The notes: generated by a model not told the origin, from the letters alone. A stretch of 29,081 nt of DNA from DTU089 sp002440045 (GCA_937885695.1 CALABP010000091.1:1-29081); one strand, 5' to 3'; shown: positions 14,718 to 23,200, numbered from the stretch's first letter. Made by a program: numbers and translations.

Positions 14718-15827
14718 TTAATTTTGGCTGCTTCTGTAGCTTTCGGCTTCCCAATTGACAATAAAATCGGTAAGCTCTTCGCTCATAAAGCGCGGTCCGC
14801 CGAAGCTTTTTGAATAAACGGCGATTTTAAGCGCGTCGTCAAAAAGGGCTGCCGCGGTAGAGGCGCCTTTAACGGTCTTGTCAACCGAGAAAAATCCGCA
14901 GTCCTTTACAAGAAGTATTTTCGGAAGATAACCGTGCTTTTTTAAATATTCCGAGACAAGCGGTTTTATATCGCAAACGCGCTCAATATAAAGCGGATAA
15001 GGCTTGCAATAAACAATGTGGTCGGGCGTAAACGGTCTTAAAACGTCTTGCGCAGAATGCTCGCTTTTTGCAAAACGCAGTGCTTCTGTGTTAGGCTCAA
15101 ACGTTACAACGCAGTCTTCAAGATATTCGGAAAAAACTGCGTTAATCTCTTCAAAAGCGTCGTTTGACTCGTCCGGTAAAAACCCGCCTGTTGAAAAATC
15201 GGGCATATATATATTCTTTTCACCGATTTTTTCAAGAATGAACGAAAGCTTTTTGTCAAGCTCTTCACGCGTTTCTGCGGCGACAAAAACGCCGTGGTTT
15301 GCAAGAAGCATCATATCGCACGGCTTGTTATGCTCTTTTTTAAACATATTAAGAGCGTCACAGCATATTTTTGCAAGAGTATAGCCCGGCTTGCAGGGTT
15401 CTATCCAAAGAACGCTGTCGCCGAAAATCTCTTCTGAAGCTTTTCTTCCGCCGACAGAGCACGTCAGCCCGTTCACCAAAGACGGGTGCAGATGAAGCAC
15501 ATATTTAAACGGAAAAAGGCTGTGCAAAAGCGTTTCGACGCTCGGCCTTTTCTCTTCGCCTTCAGCCCTTGCCGAAAACAGGTCTTTAAGCGACATAGCC
15601 TCGCGCGTTTTATCGTCGTCGGGATATGTTTTTTCAAAAACCTCGGCAAGCTTTTTCCTGTTCATTTTCACAAAGCCGTCGTTTGTGATTGTCGAAAGCG
15701 CCGTGCCCGAGCCTTTTATATACATAAAATCGCCGTCTTTAAGCGACGTGTTTCCGCCGCCCGCCAGCACAAGATTTTCGTCGCTTCCGTAATAATTTGA
15801 AAGTGCGGTAAGCTCGTCAAGCAACAT
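14718..15827 (-). CDS. Class II aldolase/adducin family protein
   Basis: A 369-residue protein; ATG with AAGGAG 9 nt upstream. The class II aldolase fold shows GGGNTS (23-28) and KGSG (38-41) for phosphate binding, the zinc pair H112-x-H114 in VLHLHPS, and a third ligand H178 in NHGV. The domain ends near residue 210, and a ~150-residue C-terminal part follows. This resembles the N-terminal half of the RhaD-like aldolase/dehydrogenase fusions in Firmicutes, here without the dehydrogenase. The expected reaction is reversible aldol cleavage of a ketose-1-phosphate (rhamnulose or fuculose type). It follows the HAD gene by 6 nt in one operon. Substrate inferred only from family. Confidence 0.83.
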   Translation of the reverse strand: MLLDELTALSNYYGSDENLVLAGGGNTSLKDGDFMYIKGSGTALSTITNDGFVKMNRKKLAEVFEKTYPDDDKTREAMSLKDLFSARAEGEEKRPSVETLLHSLFPFKYVLHLHPSLVNGLTCSVGGRKASEEIFGDSVLWIEPCKPGYTLAKICCDALNMFKKEHNKPCDMMLLANHGVFVAAETREELDKKLSFILEKIGEKNIYMPDFSTGGFLPDESNDAFEEINAVFSEYLEDCVVTFEPNTEALRFAKSEHSAQDVLRPFTPDHIVYCKPYPLYIERVCDIKPLVSEYLKKHGYLPKILLVKDCGFFSVDKTVKGASTAAALFDDALKIAVYSKSFGGPRFMSEELTDFIVNWEAESYRSSQN

Positions 15828-15833
15828 TTTTGC

Positions 15834-16529
15834 TCACTCCTTAAATTTCACTCCGTTGATTTTTTCTATAATCGCGGGTATTTCCTCCACGGTATTCACC
15901 CTTAATTCGGGCTTTTCGATTTCAGGGTAGACCCATGTGCCCGTGGTCATTACCCACACGGGAACGCACCCCGCTTTTCTTGAACCTTCCACGTCAAAAA
16001 GAGGGTGGTCGCCGACATACATCATTTCGGATGTATCTACTAAAAGCCTTTTTGCCGCCTCTTTAAAAATGCGCCCGTCGGGCTTTTTAAAATCAAAATC
16101 GCCGCTTATAAGAATTTCGTCAAAACTGTTTAAAAGCCCGAGCATTTCGAGCTTTTGCTCTTGAACCTCGTGTCTGCCGTTTGTTATAAGTCCCGTTTTT
16201 ATGCCGTTTTTTCTGAGAATTTCAAGCGTTTTTTTCGCAAACGGAAACGGTACGGCAACCTTTGTGAAGCACGAAAGCAAAAATTCGGTATAGTCGTTTA
16301 TATCGGGCGGCGCAACAAAAATACCGCAGGAAACAAGATGGTCTAAAATCTTTTCCCACCCGAAATGAACATATTGCTTGTCTGCATAAATAAATTCTTT
16401 TGCAAAATATTCGTCGGTAATGCCTTTTGAAATTTCGTATTTTTCGCGAAACATCGGCACGACCTTTTTCAACGTCTCATATCGGTCAAAAAGCGTGTGG
16501 TCAAGGTCGAACACTGCGGCTTTTATCAT
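15834..16529 (-). CDS. HAD-superfamily hydrolase (phosphatase type)
   Basis: A 231-residue cytosolic protein with the four HAD motifs: DLDHT (D8 nucleophile, D10 acid/base), LITNG (T116, N117), K149 in FKKPDGRIF, and GDHPLFD (D174, D179). A helical cap lies between motifs I and II, as in small-molecule phosphatases of the YjjG/phosphoglycolate phosphatase type. Ribosome site GGGGTGG before the ATG. First gene of a two-gene operon with the class II aldolase, so a sugar phosphate is a reasonable guess for its substrate. Confidence 0.88.
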   Translation of the reverse strand: MIKAAVFDLDHTLFDRYETLKKVVPMFREKYEISKGITDEYFAKEFIYADKQYVHFGWEKILDHLVSCGIFVAPPDINDYTEFLLSCFTKVAVPFPFAKKTLEILRKNGIKTGLITNGRHEVQEQKLEMLGLLNSFDEILISGDFDFKKPDGRIFKEAAKRLLVDTSEMMYVGDHPLFDVEGSRKAGCVPVWVMTTGTWVYPEIEKPELRVNTVEEIPAIIEKINGVKFKE

Positions 16530-16555
16530 AAAACCACCCCTTTCGTATACGAGTT

Positions 16556-16584
16556 ATTTTAACATAACGCAATATTTAAAGCAA
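16556..16584 (-). promoter_or_regulatory. Promoter of the HAD/aldolase operon
   Basis: On the minus strand TTGCTT (16584-16579), 17 bp, TAAAAT (16561-16556), placing the -10 26 nt before the ATG. An alternative TTGCGT/TATACG pair lies further downstream but would leave too short a leader. Confidence 0.7.
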
Positions 16585-16637
16585 CCGAAAAAAACTTAAT
16601 TTTTCCCGTTTTTCGACAGGCAAACACATAGGCCGCT

Positions 16638-18011
16638 TTAAAGCATAAGCCCCTGCGGTGCTTCGCCGCATTCTTCACAGTCTATTATTTCGCGCACTCT
16701 TTTTTGACCGTTTAATATAAACTGCGCGACAAACTCTTCGTCAACCTTAATCGGAATCTCGTCAAAAATTTCATATATCATTTTTTCGGTTATTTTCGGA
16801 AGCTCAATTTGCCTGTACATCTTTCGCGCTTCATAAGAAGAGCTTAAAAACTCTTTAAAAAAGCGAATCAGTCCGTCGTGCTTTCTTAAAACGTCCGAAG
16901 GATACCCGTTTGAAATAAGCGCAATATTATTGTCATAATTCGGCGCGAGCGACAGAATTTCGCCGCTGTTCACATCGCGCAGTACCCCGAAATTTTCGGT
17001 GTGGCGGTCCATATTGTAGCAGACGGTGTCCATCCACAAAAGCAAAAGATACTGTTTTGCAACATCCCTTGAAATGCCCAAAAGAATATCAAAGCAATAT
17101 TTGTAATCTTCGTTTTCGCCCGCAAGAGAACGCATAGATTCAAAATTAACCTTTGCGCCGTCCGTAAAATCCTTTGAACGGATATACTTTCCGTCAATTT
17201 CGTAATGAGCTGTATTAAGCCCAAGCCTTTCACCGAGACGGCATATAAAAAGCTCCGAAAAAATCTCTTTTTCATTGCCGCTTTTATACATCCACCACTC
17301 GCCGTCCAAAAGCTTCCAGCATTTTTCAAAGCTGCCGATATTCGTAAGCTCGGGCGTGCGCGAGGGTCTTCTTGAAAACCCGTCCGGGTCGCCGCGCAGC
17401 GCAAGCTCGGCAAAATAATTTTCTTTAAACCTTATATCGTCGTATTTTGCAGAAGAGCCTTCGGGCTTGAACCAATATCTGTCGGTTACGGTTGCCGCAT
17501 TTACCGCCAAAGCCGTGGCAGCATCATCGGCGGCGCCGATGCGAAGCGCTTTTTTTAAAAGCCGCGAGTTTGTTCTGTGAGAGTCGATTGCCCTTAAAGC
17601 GAGCCACCCCTCAAAGTCGTTGACTCTTTTAAGATAGAGCGGCAAATATTCATCGCACGAATTTACAATTATTCCGTTTTTAATATCAGCCGCAACAAAG
17701 TCGCCCGACATAAGCTTACCCGTAATGCTTTTCATATTCCGCGCCGCCGCTCTTTTTGCGTTTTCACACCTTGCGCCCTCGGGGGTGCTTTTAAGTTTTT
17801 TAAGTTCCTCTTTAAGCTTCTTTCGTTTTTCTGTTTCTTCTGTTGCCGCCTGAAGCTCGTCTTTTTTCAAATATTTGCTTTTAAGCTTGCCGTTTTCGGT
17901 CCACTGCAAATAAAAGCGTTCTTTGCCGTTTATCATTTTCCGCGAAATATAGCCGCTTTTACACCTTGAAAGTTCTTCTTCAAGCTGTGCTATTCTTTCC
18001 TGTATATCCAA
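16638..18011 (-). CDS. Solitary HipA-like kinase with N-terminal coiled coil
   Basis: A 457-residue protein; TTG start with AGGGGAG 7 nt upstream. Residues 1-80 are highly charged and predicted coiled coil, including a segment ISRKMINGKERFYLQW (22-37) like those seen in small DNA-invertase or integrase-associated proteins. The C-terminal half has the HipA-type kinase core: a likely ATP-binding Lys in WWMYKSG (K243), the catalytic loop NMDRHTENFG (D335, N340), and metal-binding D360 in APNYDNN. The D-N-D spacing fits HipA. HipA kinases phosphorylate targets such as GltX and are normally partnered with HipB; no HipB-like gene is next to it. It is transcribed alone from a promoter framed by an inverted repeat. 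Substrate and toxin role unproven. Confidence 0.75.
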   Translation of the reverse strand: MDIQERIAQLEEELSRCKSGYISRKMINGKERFYLQWTENGKLKSKYLKKDELQAATEETEKRKKLKEELKKLKSTPEGARCENAKRAAARNMKSITGKLMSGDFVAADIKNGIIVNSCDEYLPLYLKRVNDFEGWLALRAIDSHRTNSRLLKKALRIGAADDAATALAVNAATVTDRYWFKPEGSSAKYDDIRFKENYFAELALRGDPDGFSRRPSRTPELTNIGSFEKCWKLLDGEWWMYKSGNEKEIFSELFICRLGERLGLNTAHYEIDGKYIRSKDFTDGAKVNFESMRSLAGENEDYKYCFDILLGISRDVAKQYLLLLWMDTVCYNMDRHTENFGVLRDVNSGEILSLAPNYDNNIALISNGYPSDVLRKHDGLIRFFKEFLSSSYEARKMYRQIELPKITEKMIYEIFDEIPIKVDEEFVAQFILNGQKRVREIIDCEECGEAPQGLML

Positions 18012-18052
18012 AACACTCTCCCCTTTCGATTTTTATATGCACCGGTACCGAT

Positions 18053-18088
18053 ATTGTAACCTATTTTTTCGCAAAACACAATAGGTTA
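18053..18088 (-). promoter_or_regulatory. Promoter and flanking inverted repeat of the HipA-like kinase gene
   Basis: On the minus strand TTGTGT (18081-18076), 17 bp, TACAAT (18058-18053). A perfect 9-bp inverted repeat TAACCTATT (18057-18065) / AATAGGTTA (18080-18088) overlaps both boxes, as an operator would. Confidence 0.65.
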
Positions 18089-18091
18089 TTT

Positions 18092-18132
18092 AAAAACAGC
18101 CGAAAATCTCAAAAGACTTTCGGCTGTTTTTT
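18092..18132 (-). terminator. Terminator of the hydrogenase operon
   Basis: A 14-bp stem AAAAACAGCCGAAA / TTTCGGCTGTTTTT (18092-18105 with 18118-18131). The T-run on the minus strand lies within the descending arm (GGCTGTTTTTAAAT). It is 17 nt past the hydA stop. Confidence 0.9.
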
Positions 18133-18148
18133 CAGTAGATATTATAAA

Positions 18149-19900
18149 TTAATATTTAGGTCTTACCGTGTAGCCCGTGTGAAGAATTTCGTGAGCCTTA
18201 TGGCTGCCGGGCTTTTCAAAGTACTCGTCATAAACCGCCTTAACATCGGGGTTCTCGTGAGACTTTCTTATGGGAAGGTTTTCGTCGTCTTTATAGAGCG
18301 CCGCGCCTCTTACGGCTCTTACGTCCGTAAAGTTGCGAATCTCTGCGGGAACGATGGGCTGACCGCCGCCGTTTACACAGCCGCCGGGGCAAGCCATTAT
18401 CTCAATGAAATCATAGCTCTTTTCGCCCGATTTAACCGAGTCGAGAACCTTTTTGGCATTTGCAAGACCCGAAGCCACTGCAACGCGGATTTTTGCGCCG
18501 TTGAGGTCATATTCGGCTTCTTTAACGCCGTCTACACCGCGAACGTCTTTAAATGCGTCGTAGCTCGGAAGCTCTTTACCGGTAACAACCTCGTAAGCGG
18601 TGCGAAGAGCAGCCTCCATAACGCCGCCCGTTGCGCCGAATATTGTGCCTGCGCCCGAAGCGAGACCGAACGGTGAGTCAAACTCTGCGTCGGGGATAGC
18701 CTTAAAGTTGATGCCCGCTTTTTTAATCATTCTTGCAAGCTCTCTTACGGTTATCGAAGCGTCAATATCGGGGAGTCCTTTAACCGCGGTGTGGTCAAGT
18801 CTTTCGGCTTCAAACTTCTTTGCAGTGCAGGGCATAACCGAAACCACAAAGATGTTTTCGGGGTCAATGCCCTCTTTTTCGGCATAATAAGTTTTTGCAA
18901 CCGAGCCGAACATACCCTGCGGAGACTTGCAGGAGGAAAGATTTTTAATAAATTCGGGATAATAATGCTCGCAGAATTTTATCCATCCGGGAGAGCACGA
19001 GGTAATAAGCGGAAGATTTTCCTTCTTATTAAATCTGTCAAGGAACTCGGTGGCTTCCTCCATTATTGTAAGGTCGGCAGAGAAGTTTGTGTCAAACACT
19101 CTGTCAAAGCCGAGCATTTTAAGAGCGGCAACCATTTTGCCTGTTACAATTGTGCCCATTTCATAGCCGAACTCTTCGCCCAAGCCGACTCTTACTGCGG
19201 GAGCGGTCTGAACGATAACGTGCTTTGAGGGGTCGTTTATGGCGTCGATAACCTTTGCGGTGTCGTCTCTTTCCGAGAGAGCGCCCGTGGGGCACATATT
19301 GATGCACTGACCGCACGAAACGCAGGCAACATCGCCGAGACCGTATTCAAATGCAGAACCGATGTGCGTGTCAAATCCGCGCGCGTTTGCGCCGATAACG
19401 GCAATGCCCTGAAGCTTTTCGCAGGCGGCAACACAACGGCGGCAAAGAATGCATTTTTCGTTGTCGCGGTACATATGGGTTGCGCTTCTGTCGATGTCGT
19501 AATTTACAACCGCACCCTTATATGCGTCGGCGTCCTCAATGCCGTAGTCCTTGCAAAGCTTCTGCAATTCGCAGTTTTGGCTTCTTACGCAGGAAAGGCA
19601 CTCTTTTTTGTGTGTTGAAAGAATAAGCTCAAGAGTTGTTTTTCTCGCTTCAATAACCTTGGGCGAATTTGTGCGGATTTCCATTCCCTCGTTAACGGGG
19701 AAAACGCACGACGCAACAAGGCTTCTTGCGCCCTTGACCTCTACAACGCATATACGGCACGCGCCGATTGCATTGATTTCTTTAAGATAGCAAAGCGTGG
19801 GAATTTCTATACCGACGCTGTGAGCGGCCTCAAGAATTGTGCTTCCGGCAGGAACCTGATAATCAAGACCGTTGATTTTTACATTAACTGTATTTTCCAT
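18149..19900 (-). CDS. hydA: NAD-linked [FeFe]-hydrogenase catalytic subunit (HydA/HndD type)
   Basis: A 583-residue protein; I prefer the ATG at 19900 (GGAGG 7 nt upstream) over the GTG directly before it. Domains in order: [2Fe-2S] with C37/C48/C51/C65; His-Cys3 [4Fe-4S] with H97/C101/C104/C110; two ferredoxin clusters C150/C153/C156/C160 and C193/C196/C199/C203; then the H-cluster domain with L1 TSCSPGW (300-306), L2 MPCTAKKFE (356-364) and L3 IMACPGGCVNGGGQP (501-515). This is the group A modular layout of trimeric bifurcating hydrogenases, which couple ferredoxin and NADH oxidation to H2 release or the reverse. L1 has Ser where many enzymes have a second Cys. Last gene of the operon, before a strong terminator. 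Confidence 0.96.
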   Translation of the reverse strand: MENTVNVKINGLDYQVPAGSTILEAAHSVGIEIPTLCYLKEINAIGACRICVVEVKGARSLVASCVFPVNEGMEIRTNSPKVIEARKTTLELILSTHKKECLSCVRSQNCELQKLCKDYGIEDADAYKGAVVNYDIDRSATHMYRDNEKCILCRRCVAACEKLQGIAVIGANARGFDTHIGSAFEYGLGDVACVSCGQCINMCPTGALSERDDTAKVIDAINDPSKHVIVQTAPAVRVGLGEEFGYEMGTIVTGKMVAALKMLGFDRVFDTNFSADLTIMEEATEFLDRFNKKENLPLITSCSPGWIKFCEHYYPEFIKNLSSCKSPQGMFGSVAKTYYAEKEGIDPENIFVVSVMPCTAKKFEAERLDHTAVKGLPDIDASITVRELARMIKKAGINFKAIPDAEFDSPFGLASGAGTIFGATGGVMEAALRTAYEVVTGKELPSYDAFKDVRGVDGVKEAEYDLNGAKIRVAVASGLANAKKVLDSVKSGEKSYDFIEIMACPGGCVNGGGQPIVPAEIRNFTDVRAVRGAALYKDDENLPIRKSHENPDVKAVYDEYFEKPGSHKAHEILHTGYTVRPKY

Positions 19901-19912
19901 CACTGTTCCTCC

Positions 19913-21721
19913 TTATTTCTTGGAAATCGCTTTGAATTTGCAGTTTGCCATACAAGCGCCGCACTTTATGCACTTATCCGTGTCGATAGAGAACGAGGGA
20001 AGCTTGTGGCCGGGCGCGATATAGTCTGTTTTTGTAATGGCGTCGGCGGGGCAGTTTCTTGCGCACATACCGCAGCCGATACATTTATCTTTGTCAATGT
20101 TGAAGGTAAGAAGTCCCTTACAAACGCCTGCCGGGCACTTTTTATCTACAACGTGGGCGATGTATTCATCCTTAAAGCGCGCATATGTGGAAAGAACGGG
20201 GTTGGGAGCCGTCTGACCGAGACCGCAAAGCGAATTGTCTTTGATGTAGTGGCAAAGAGCTTCCATTCTGTCAAGGTCTTCCATAGTGCCCTTGCCGCTT
20301 GTGATTTTTTCAAGAATTTCAAGAAGGCGTCTTGTACCTACGCGGCAGGGTGTGCACTTGCCGCAGGACTCGTCAACCGTAAATTTAAGGAAGAACTTTG
20401 CAATGTCAACCATACAGTCGTCCTCATCCATAACGATAAGTCCGCCCGAGCCCATCATGGCGCCCTTTGAAGTAAGGTTGTCATAGTCAATCTTTTCGTC
20501 AAGAAGCGACGCGGGAAGGCAGCCGCCCGAAGGGCCGCCCGCCTGGGCTGCTTTAAACTGTTTGCCGTGGGGAATGCCGCCGCCGATGTCAAAAATAACC
20601 TCACGCAGAGTCGTTCCCATGGGAACCTCAACAAGACCTGTGTTGTTGATTTTGCCGCCCAAAGCGAAAACCTTTGTGCCCTTGCTTGTTTCCGTGCCCA
20701 TTGAGTTGAAGAACTCGGCGCCCTTAAGAATTATCTGGGGAATGTTTGCAAAGGTTTCAACGTTGTTTTCGGTTGTGGGTTTGCCGAAAAGTCCTTTAAC
20801 CGCCGGATACGGAGGACGCGGACGCGGCTCGCCGCGGTTGCCCTCGATTGAGGTCATAAGCGCGGTTTCTTCGCCGCAGACGAAAGCGCCTGCACCGAGA
20901 CGGATGAACAAATCAAAGTCAAAGCCCGAATTGAATATATTTTTACCGAGAAGTCCGTAAGCGCGGGCGTCGTCGATAGCCTTTTGAAGTCTTTGAACAG
21001 CTATCGGATATTCTGCGCGGACGTATACATAGCCTTCGCTTGCGCCTGTGGCATAGCCGCAGATTGTCATAGCTTCAACTATGCAGTGCGGGTCGCCTTC
21101 AAGCACCGAGCGGTCCATAAACGCGCCGGGGTCGCCCTCGTCGGCGTTGCAGACTACATATTTTTGGTCGGCCTTGTTAGCCGCGGTGAAGCTCCACTTT
21201 CTGCCTGTGGGGAATCCGCCGCCGCCTCTTCCGCGAAGGCCCGAATCCATAACCGTTTTAATAACCTCTTCGGGGGTCATTTCGGTAAGGGCTTTTGCAA
21301 GCGCCTGATAGCCGTCGACAGCAATGTATTCGTCGATGCATTCGGGGTTTATAACGCCGCAGTTGCGAAGCGCAACACGGTGCTGTTTTTTATAGAAGTT
21401 TGTTTCGCTTAAAGGCTTTACTTCTTCTTCGGTTACAGTCTCTTTATAAAGAAGTCTTTTAACAATACGGCCTTTAAGAAGATGCTCTTCGACAATCTCG
21501 GGAATGTCGTCAACGGTAACTTCGCTGTAGAAGCATCCTTCGGGATATACTATCATAATGGGACCCAAAGCGCAAAGTCCGAAGCAGCCGGTTCTTACTA
21601 CCTGAACCTCGTTTTCAAGACCCTGAAGCTTTATGTTCTCGTTAAGCGCTTCTATGAGTTCCGCGCTATGGTTGGAGGTACATCCGGTACCGCCGCAGAC
21701 AAGTACATGAGCACGATACAT
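19913..21721 (-). CDS. hydB: NuoF-like subunit of bifurcating hydrogenase (HydB)
   Basis: A 602-residue protein; ATG with GGAGGA about 9 nt upstream. A thioredoxin-like [2Fe-2S] domain (C9/C14/C46/C50) is fused to a NuoF core. The NADH/FMN signature GRGGGGFPTG is at 164-173 and CNADEGDPGAFMDR at 191-204. The N3-type [4Fe-4S] site is C453/C456/C459/C499. A C-terminal 2[4Fe-4S] ferredoxin tail has C547/C550/C553/C557 and C584/C587/C590/C594. It binds FMN and NAD(H) and is the site where electrons split in HydABC complexes. It is 12 nt upstream of hydA. Confidence 0.95.
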   Translation of the reverse strand: MYRAHVLVCGGTGCTSNHSAELIEALNENIKLQGLENEVQVVRTGCFGLCALGPIMIVYPEGCFYSEVTVDDIPEIVEEHLLKGRIVKRLLYKETVTEEEVKPLSETNFYKKQHRVALRNCGVINPECIDEYIAVDGYQALAKALTEMTPEEVIKTVMDSGLRGRGGGGFPTGRKWSFTAANKADQKYVVCNADEGDPGAFMDRSVLEGDPHCIVEAMTICGYATGASEGYVYVRAEYPIAVQRLQKAIDDARAYGLLGKNIFNSGFDFDLFIRLGAGAFVCGEETALMTSIEGNRGEPRPRPPYPAVKGLFGKPTTENNVETFANIPQIILKGAEFFNSMGTETSKGTKVFALGGKINNTGLVEVPMGTTLREVIFDIGGGIPHGKQFKAAQAGGPSGGCLPASLLDEKIDYDNLTSKGAMMGSGGLIVMDEDDCMVDIAKFFLKFTVDESCGKCTPCRVGTRRLLEILEKITSGKGTMEDLDRMEALCHYIKDNSLCGLGQTAPNPVLSTYARFKDEYIAHVVDKKCPAGVCKGLLTFNIDKDKCIGCGMCARNCPADAITKTDYIAPGHKLPSFSIDTDKCIKCGACMANCKFKAISKK

Positions 21722-21734
21722 TTATTTTTCCTCC

Positions 21735-22109
21735 TTATTCCGTTACGGCGCCCACGGTGTATTCAGCCACGGGTTTGCCGTTTACAAGATGCTCGTTTAC
21801 AACCTTAACCGCCTTTTCGGGCGTCATAAGCACATATGTAACCTTTTCTTTGCCGGGCTCAAAAACCTCAACAATGGGTTCATACTGGCACATACCGATG
21901 CAGCCCGTCTGGGTAACGGTAACGTGCTTTACGTTTCTTTTTTCAAGCTCCGAAAGAAGAGCCGAAAGAACGGGTCTTGCGCCCGCGGCTATACCGCAGG
22001 TTGCCATGCCCACAACAACTCTTACTCCGCCTTTGCCCTCGGCGTCTCTCGCCGCCATCTGAGCCTGTGCCTTTTCTTTTATTGCAAGTAACTCTTCAAG
22101 TGATTTCAT
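21735..22109 (-). CDS. Thioredoxin-like [2Fe-2S] ferredoxin-domain protein
   Basis: A 124-residue protein; ATG with AAAGGAAG upstream. The fold matches the N-terminal domain of HydB and the C-terminal half of NuoE: MATCGIAAGA (36-45), then TQTGCIGMCQYEP (67-79). C38, C70 and C74 are present, but the fourth ligand position (C+5 after C38) is G43, so a standard four-Cys [2Fe-2S] site is not complete. It lies 13 nt from hydB in the hydrogenase operon and probably carries electrons within, or assists, the complex. HndB-like subunits of tetrameric NAD(P)-reducing hydrogenases are the closest named counterpart I know. Confidence 0.85.
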   Translation of the reverse strand: MKSLEELLAIKEKAQAQMAARDAEGKGGVRVVVGMATCGIAAGARPVLSALLSELEKRNVKHVTVTQTGCIGMCQYEPIVEVFEPGKEKVTYVLMTPEKAVKVVNEHLVNGKPVAEYTVGAVTE

Positions 22110-22161
22110 TAAAATCTTCCTTTCACAGGTTTACAAGTTTGCTTCCGACCGAAAGTCGGTT

Positions 22162-22698
22162 TCATAAGTTTTCGGTATTTTCCCTGATATAGTCGGTTAT
22201 CCATCTTACTACCGACGGCTCCGACAGCGGCACGCCGTCAAGAATACGCTTTATCTCGGCAGAATTAAACACAAATTCGCGCCCGTCTTTAATACGCCTG
22301 TAAACAAAGTCCCTGTCGCCGTTCATCGAAACTATGGCGGCTATTGTCGAAGGGACATCGCCGAGCGGGGTAAAATCAATGCTGTCCGTTTTAAAAAGCG
22401 CCTCGGTGACAGTGCCTTTTCCCAAAACCGAGGATATTTTAAAAGAGCCGCCCGTTTGCTCGGCTGCCATTTTAAAAAGCGGAATACCCATTCCGACCTT
22501 TCTTGTGGTGCGCGTTGTAAAAAACGGGTCCGTTACGTTTTTTATCTGCTCTTCTGTCATACCTTTGCCGGTGTCGCTTATCTTGATTAAAAGCGTGTGC
22601 TCTTTTGTGTTTTCTTTTACGGTAATTTCCGTAAGAAGCGAGCCTGCGGCAACCGAATTCTGGGTTATATCAAGAATATTGAGCGATAACTCCCTCAT
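22162..22698 (-). CDS. GHKL ATPase (histidine-kinase-like) in hydrogenase operon
   Basis: A 178-residue protein with the ATPase part of a sensor kinase but no phospho-acceptor His domain. N-box LNILDITQNSVAAG (5-18), G1 ISDTGKGM (39-46), F-box DPFFTTR (56-62), G2 VGMGIPLFK and G3 GKGT are all present. The last ~75 residues are not recognised. The ATG is only 4 nt after the nuoE-like stop and has a weak ribosome site, so translation is probably coupled. A small hairpin (ACCGA/TCGGT, 22148-22160) follows its stop. The family includes anti-sigma kinases such as RsbW and SpoIIAB; a regulatory role for the hydrogenase is inferred from position only. Confidence 0.85.
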   Translation of the reverse strand: MRELSLNILDITQNSVAAGSLLTEITVKENTKEHTLLIKISDTGKGMTEEQIKNVTDPFFTTRTTRKVGMGIPLFKMAAEQTGGSFKISSVLGKGTVTEALFKTDSIDFTPLGDVPSTIAAIVSMNGDRDFVYRRIKDGREFVFNSAEIKRILDGVPLSEPSVVRWITDYIRENTENL

Positions 22699-22702
22699 TT
22701 TT

Positions 22703-23200
22703 TCAGTTCATATATTTTGCAAGTATTCCGGGAACGTCGTCGGCTGTAACCTTGCCGTAAACTTCGCCGTTTACAGTGAATACGGGAGCAAGACCGCACG
22801 CACCTATACAACGGCATTCCGAAACGGAAAATCTGCCGTCCTGAGAGCACTCGCCGGGTTCAACGCCGAGAACTTCGCAAATTTTATCGAGCACCTGCTG
22901 AGAGCCTTTAACATAGCACGCCGTGCCGAGACACACGGAAATGTCGTACTCGCCCTTGGGCGAAAGCGCAAACTGTGCATAGAAAGTCGCTACGCCGTAA
23001 ACCTTTTCAAGCGGAACGTCCATACCTTCCGCAATCATTATCTGCACTTCGCGCGGCAGATAACCGTAGATTTCCTGGGCCTCCTGCATAACGTGCATAA
23101 GGCGGCTTTTGTCGCCGTTACAACCGGCGATAACAGCGTCGAGCTTTGCTTTTTGCTCGGGAGTGCCCCTGAAAGGTATGCTGCTGATTTTTTTGACCAT
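22703..23200 (-). CDS. hydC: NuoE-like [2Fe-2S] subunit of bifurcating hydrogenase (HydC)
   Basis: A 165-residue protein from the ATG at 23200, which has GGAGG 9 nt upstream; an in-frame ATG 15 bp earlier overlaps that site. A helical N-terminal domain precedes the thioredoxin-like [2Fe-2S] domain with C90, C95, C131 and C135 (CLGTAC and CRCIGAC), the complete complex I 24-kDa set. It passes electrons within the HydABC complex. First gene of the operon, downstream of a clear promoter and a ~70-nt leader with an imperfect hairpin (23235-23259). Confidence 0.94.
   Translation of the reverse strand: MVKKISSIPFRGTPEQKAKLDAVIAGCNGDKSRLMHVMQEAQEIYGYLPREVQIMIAEGMDVPLEKVYGVATFYAQFALSPKGEYDISVCLGTACYVKGSQQVLDKICEVLGVEPGECSQDGRFSVSECRCIGACGLAPVFTVNGEVYGKVTADDVPGILAKYMN

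Noticed and set aside
16562..16637. Terminator for the HipA-like kinase gene
   Set aside because: Only an A/T pairing (CGAAAAAC with GTTTTTTTCG) is present, overlapping the upstream edge of the HAD promoter; too weak to call.
22148..22160. Hairpin ACCGA/TCGGT as an internal terminator in the hydrogenase operon
   Set aside because: The stem is 5 bp with no T-run, and the downstream genes clearly belong to the same complex.
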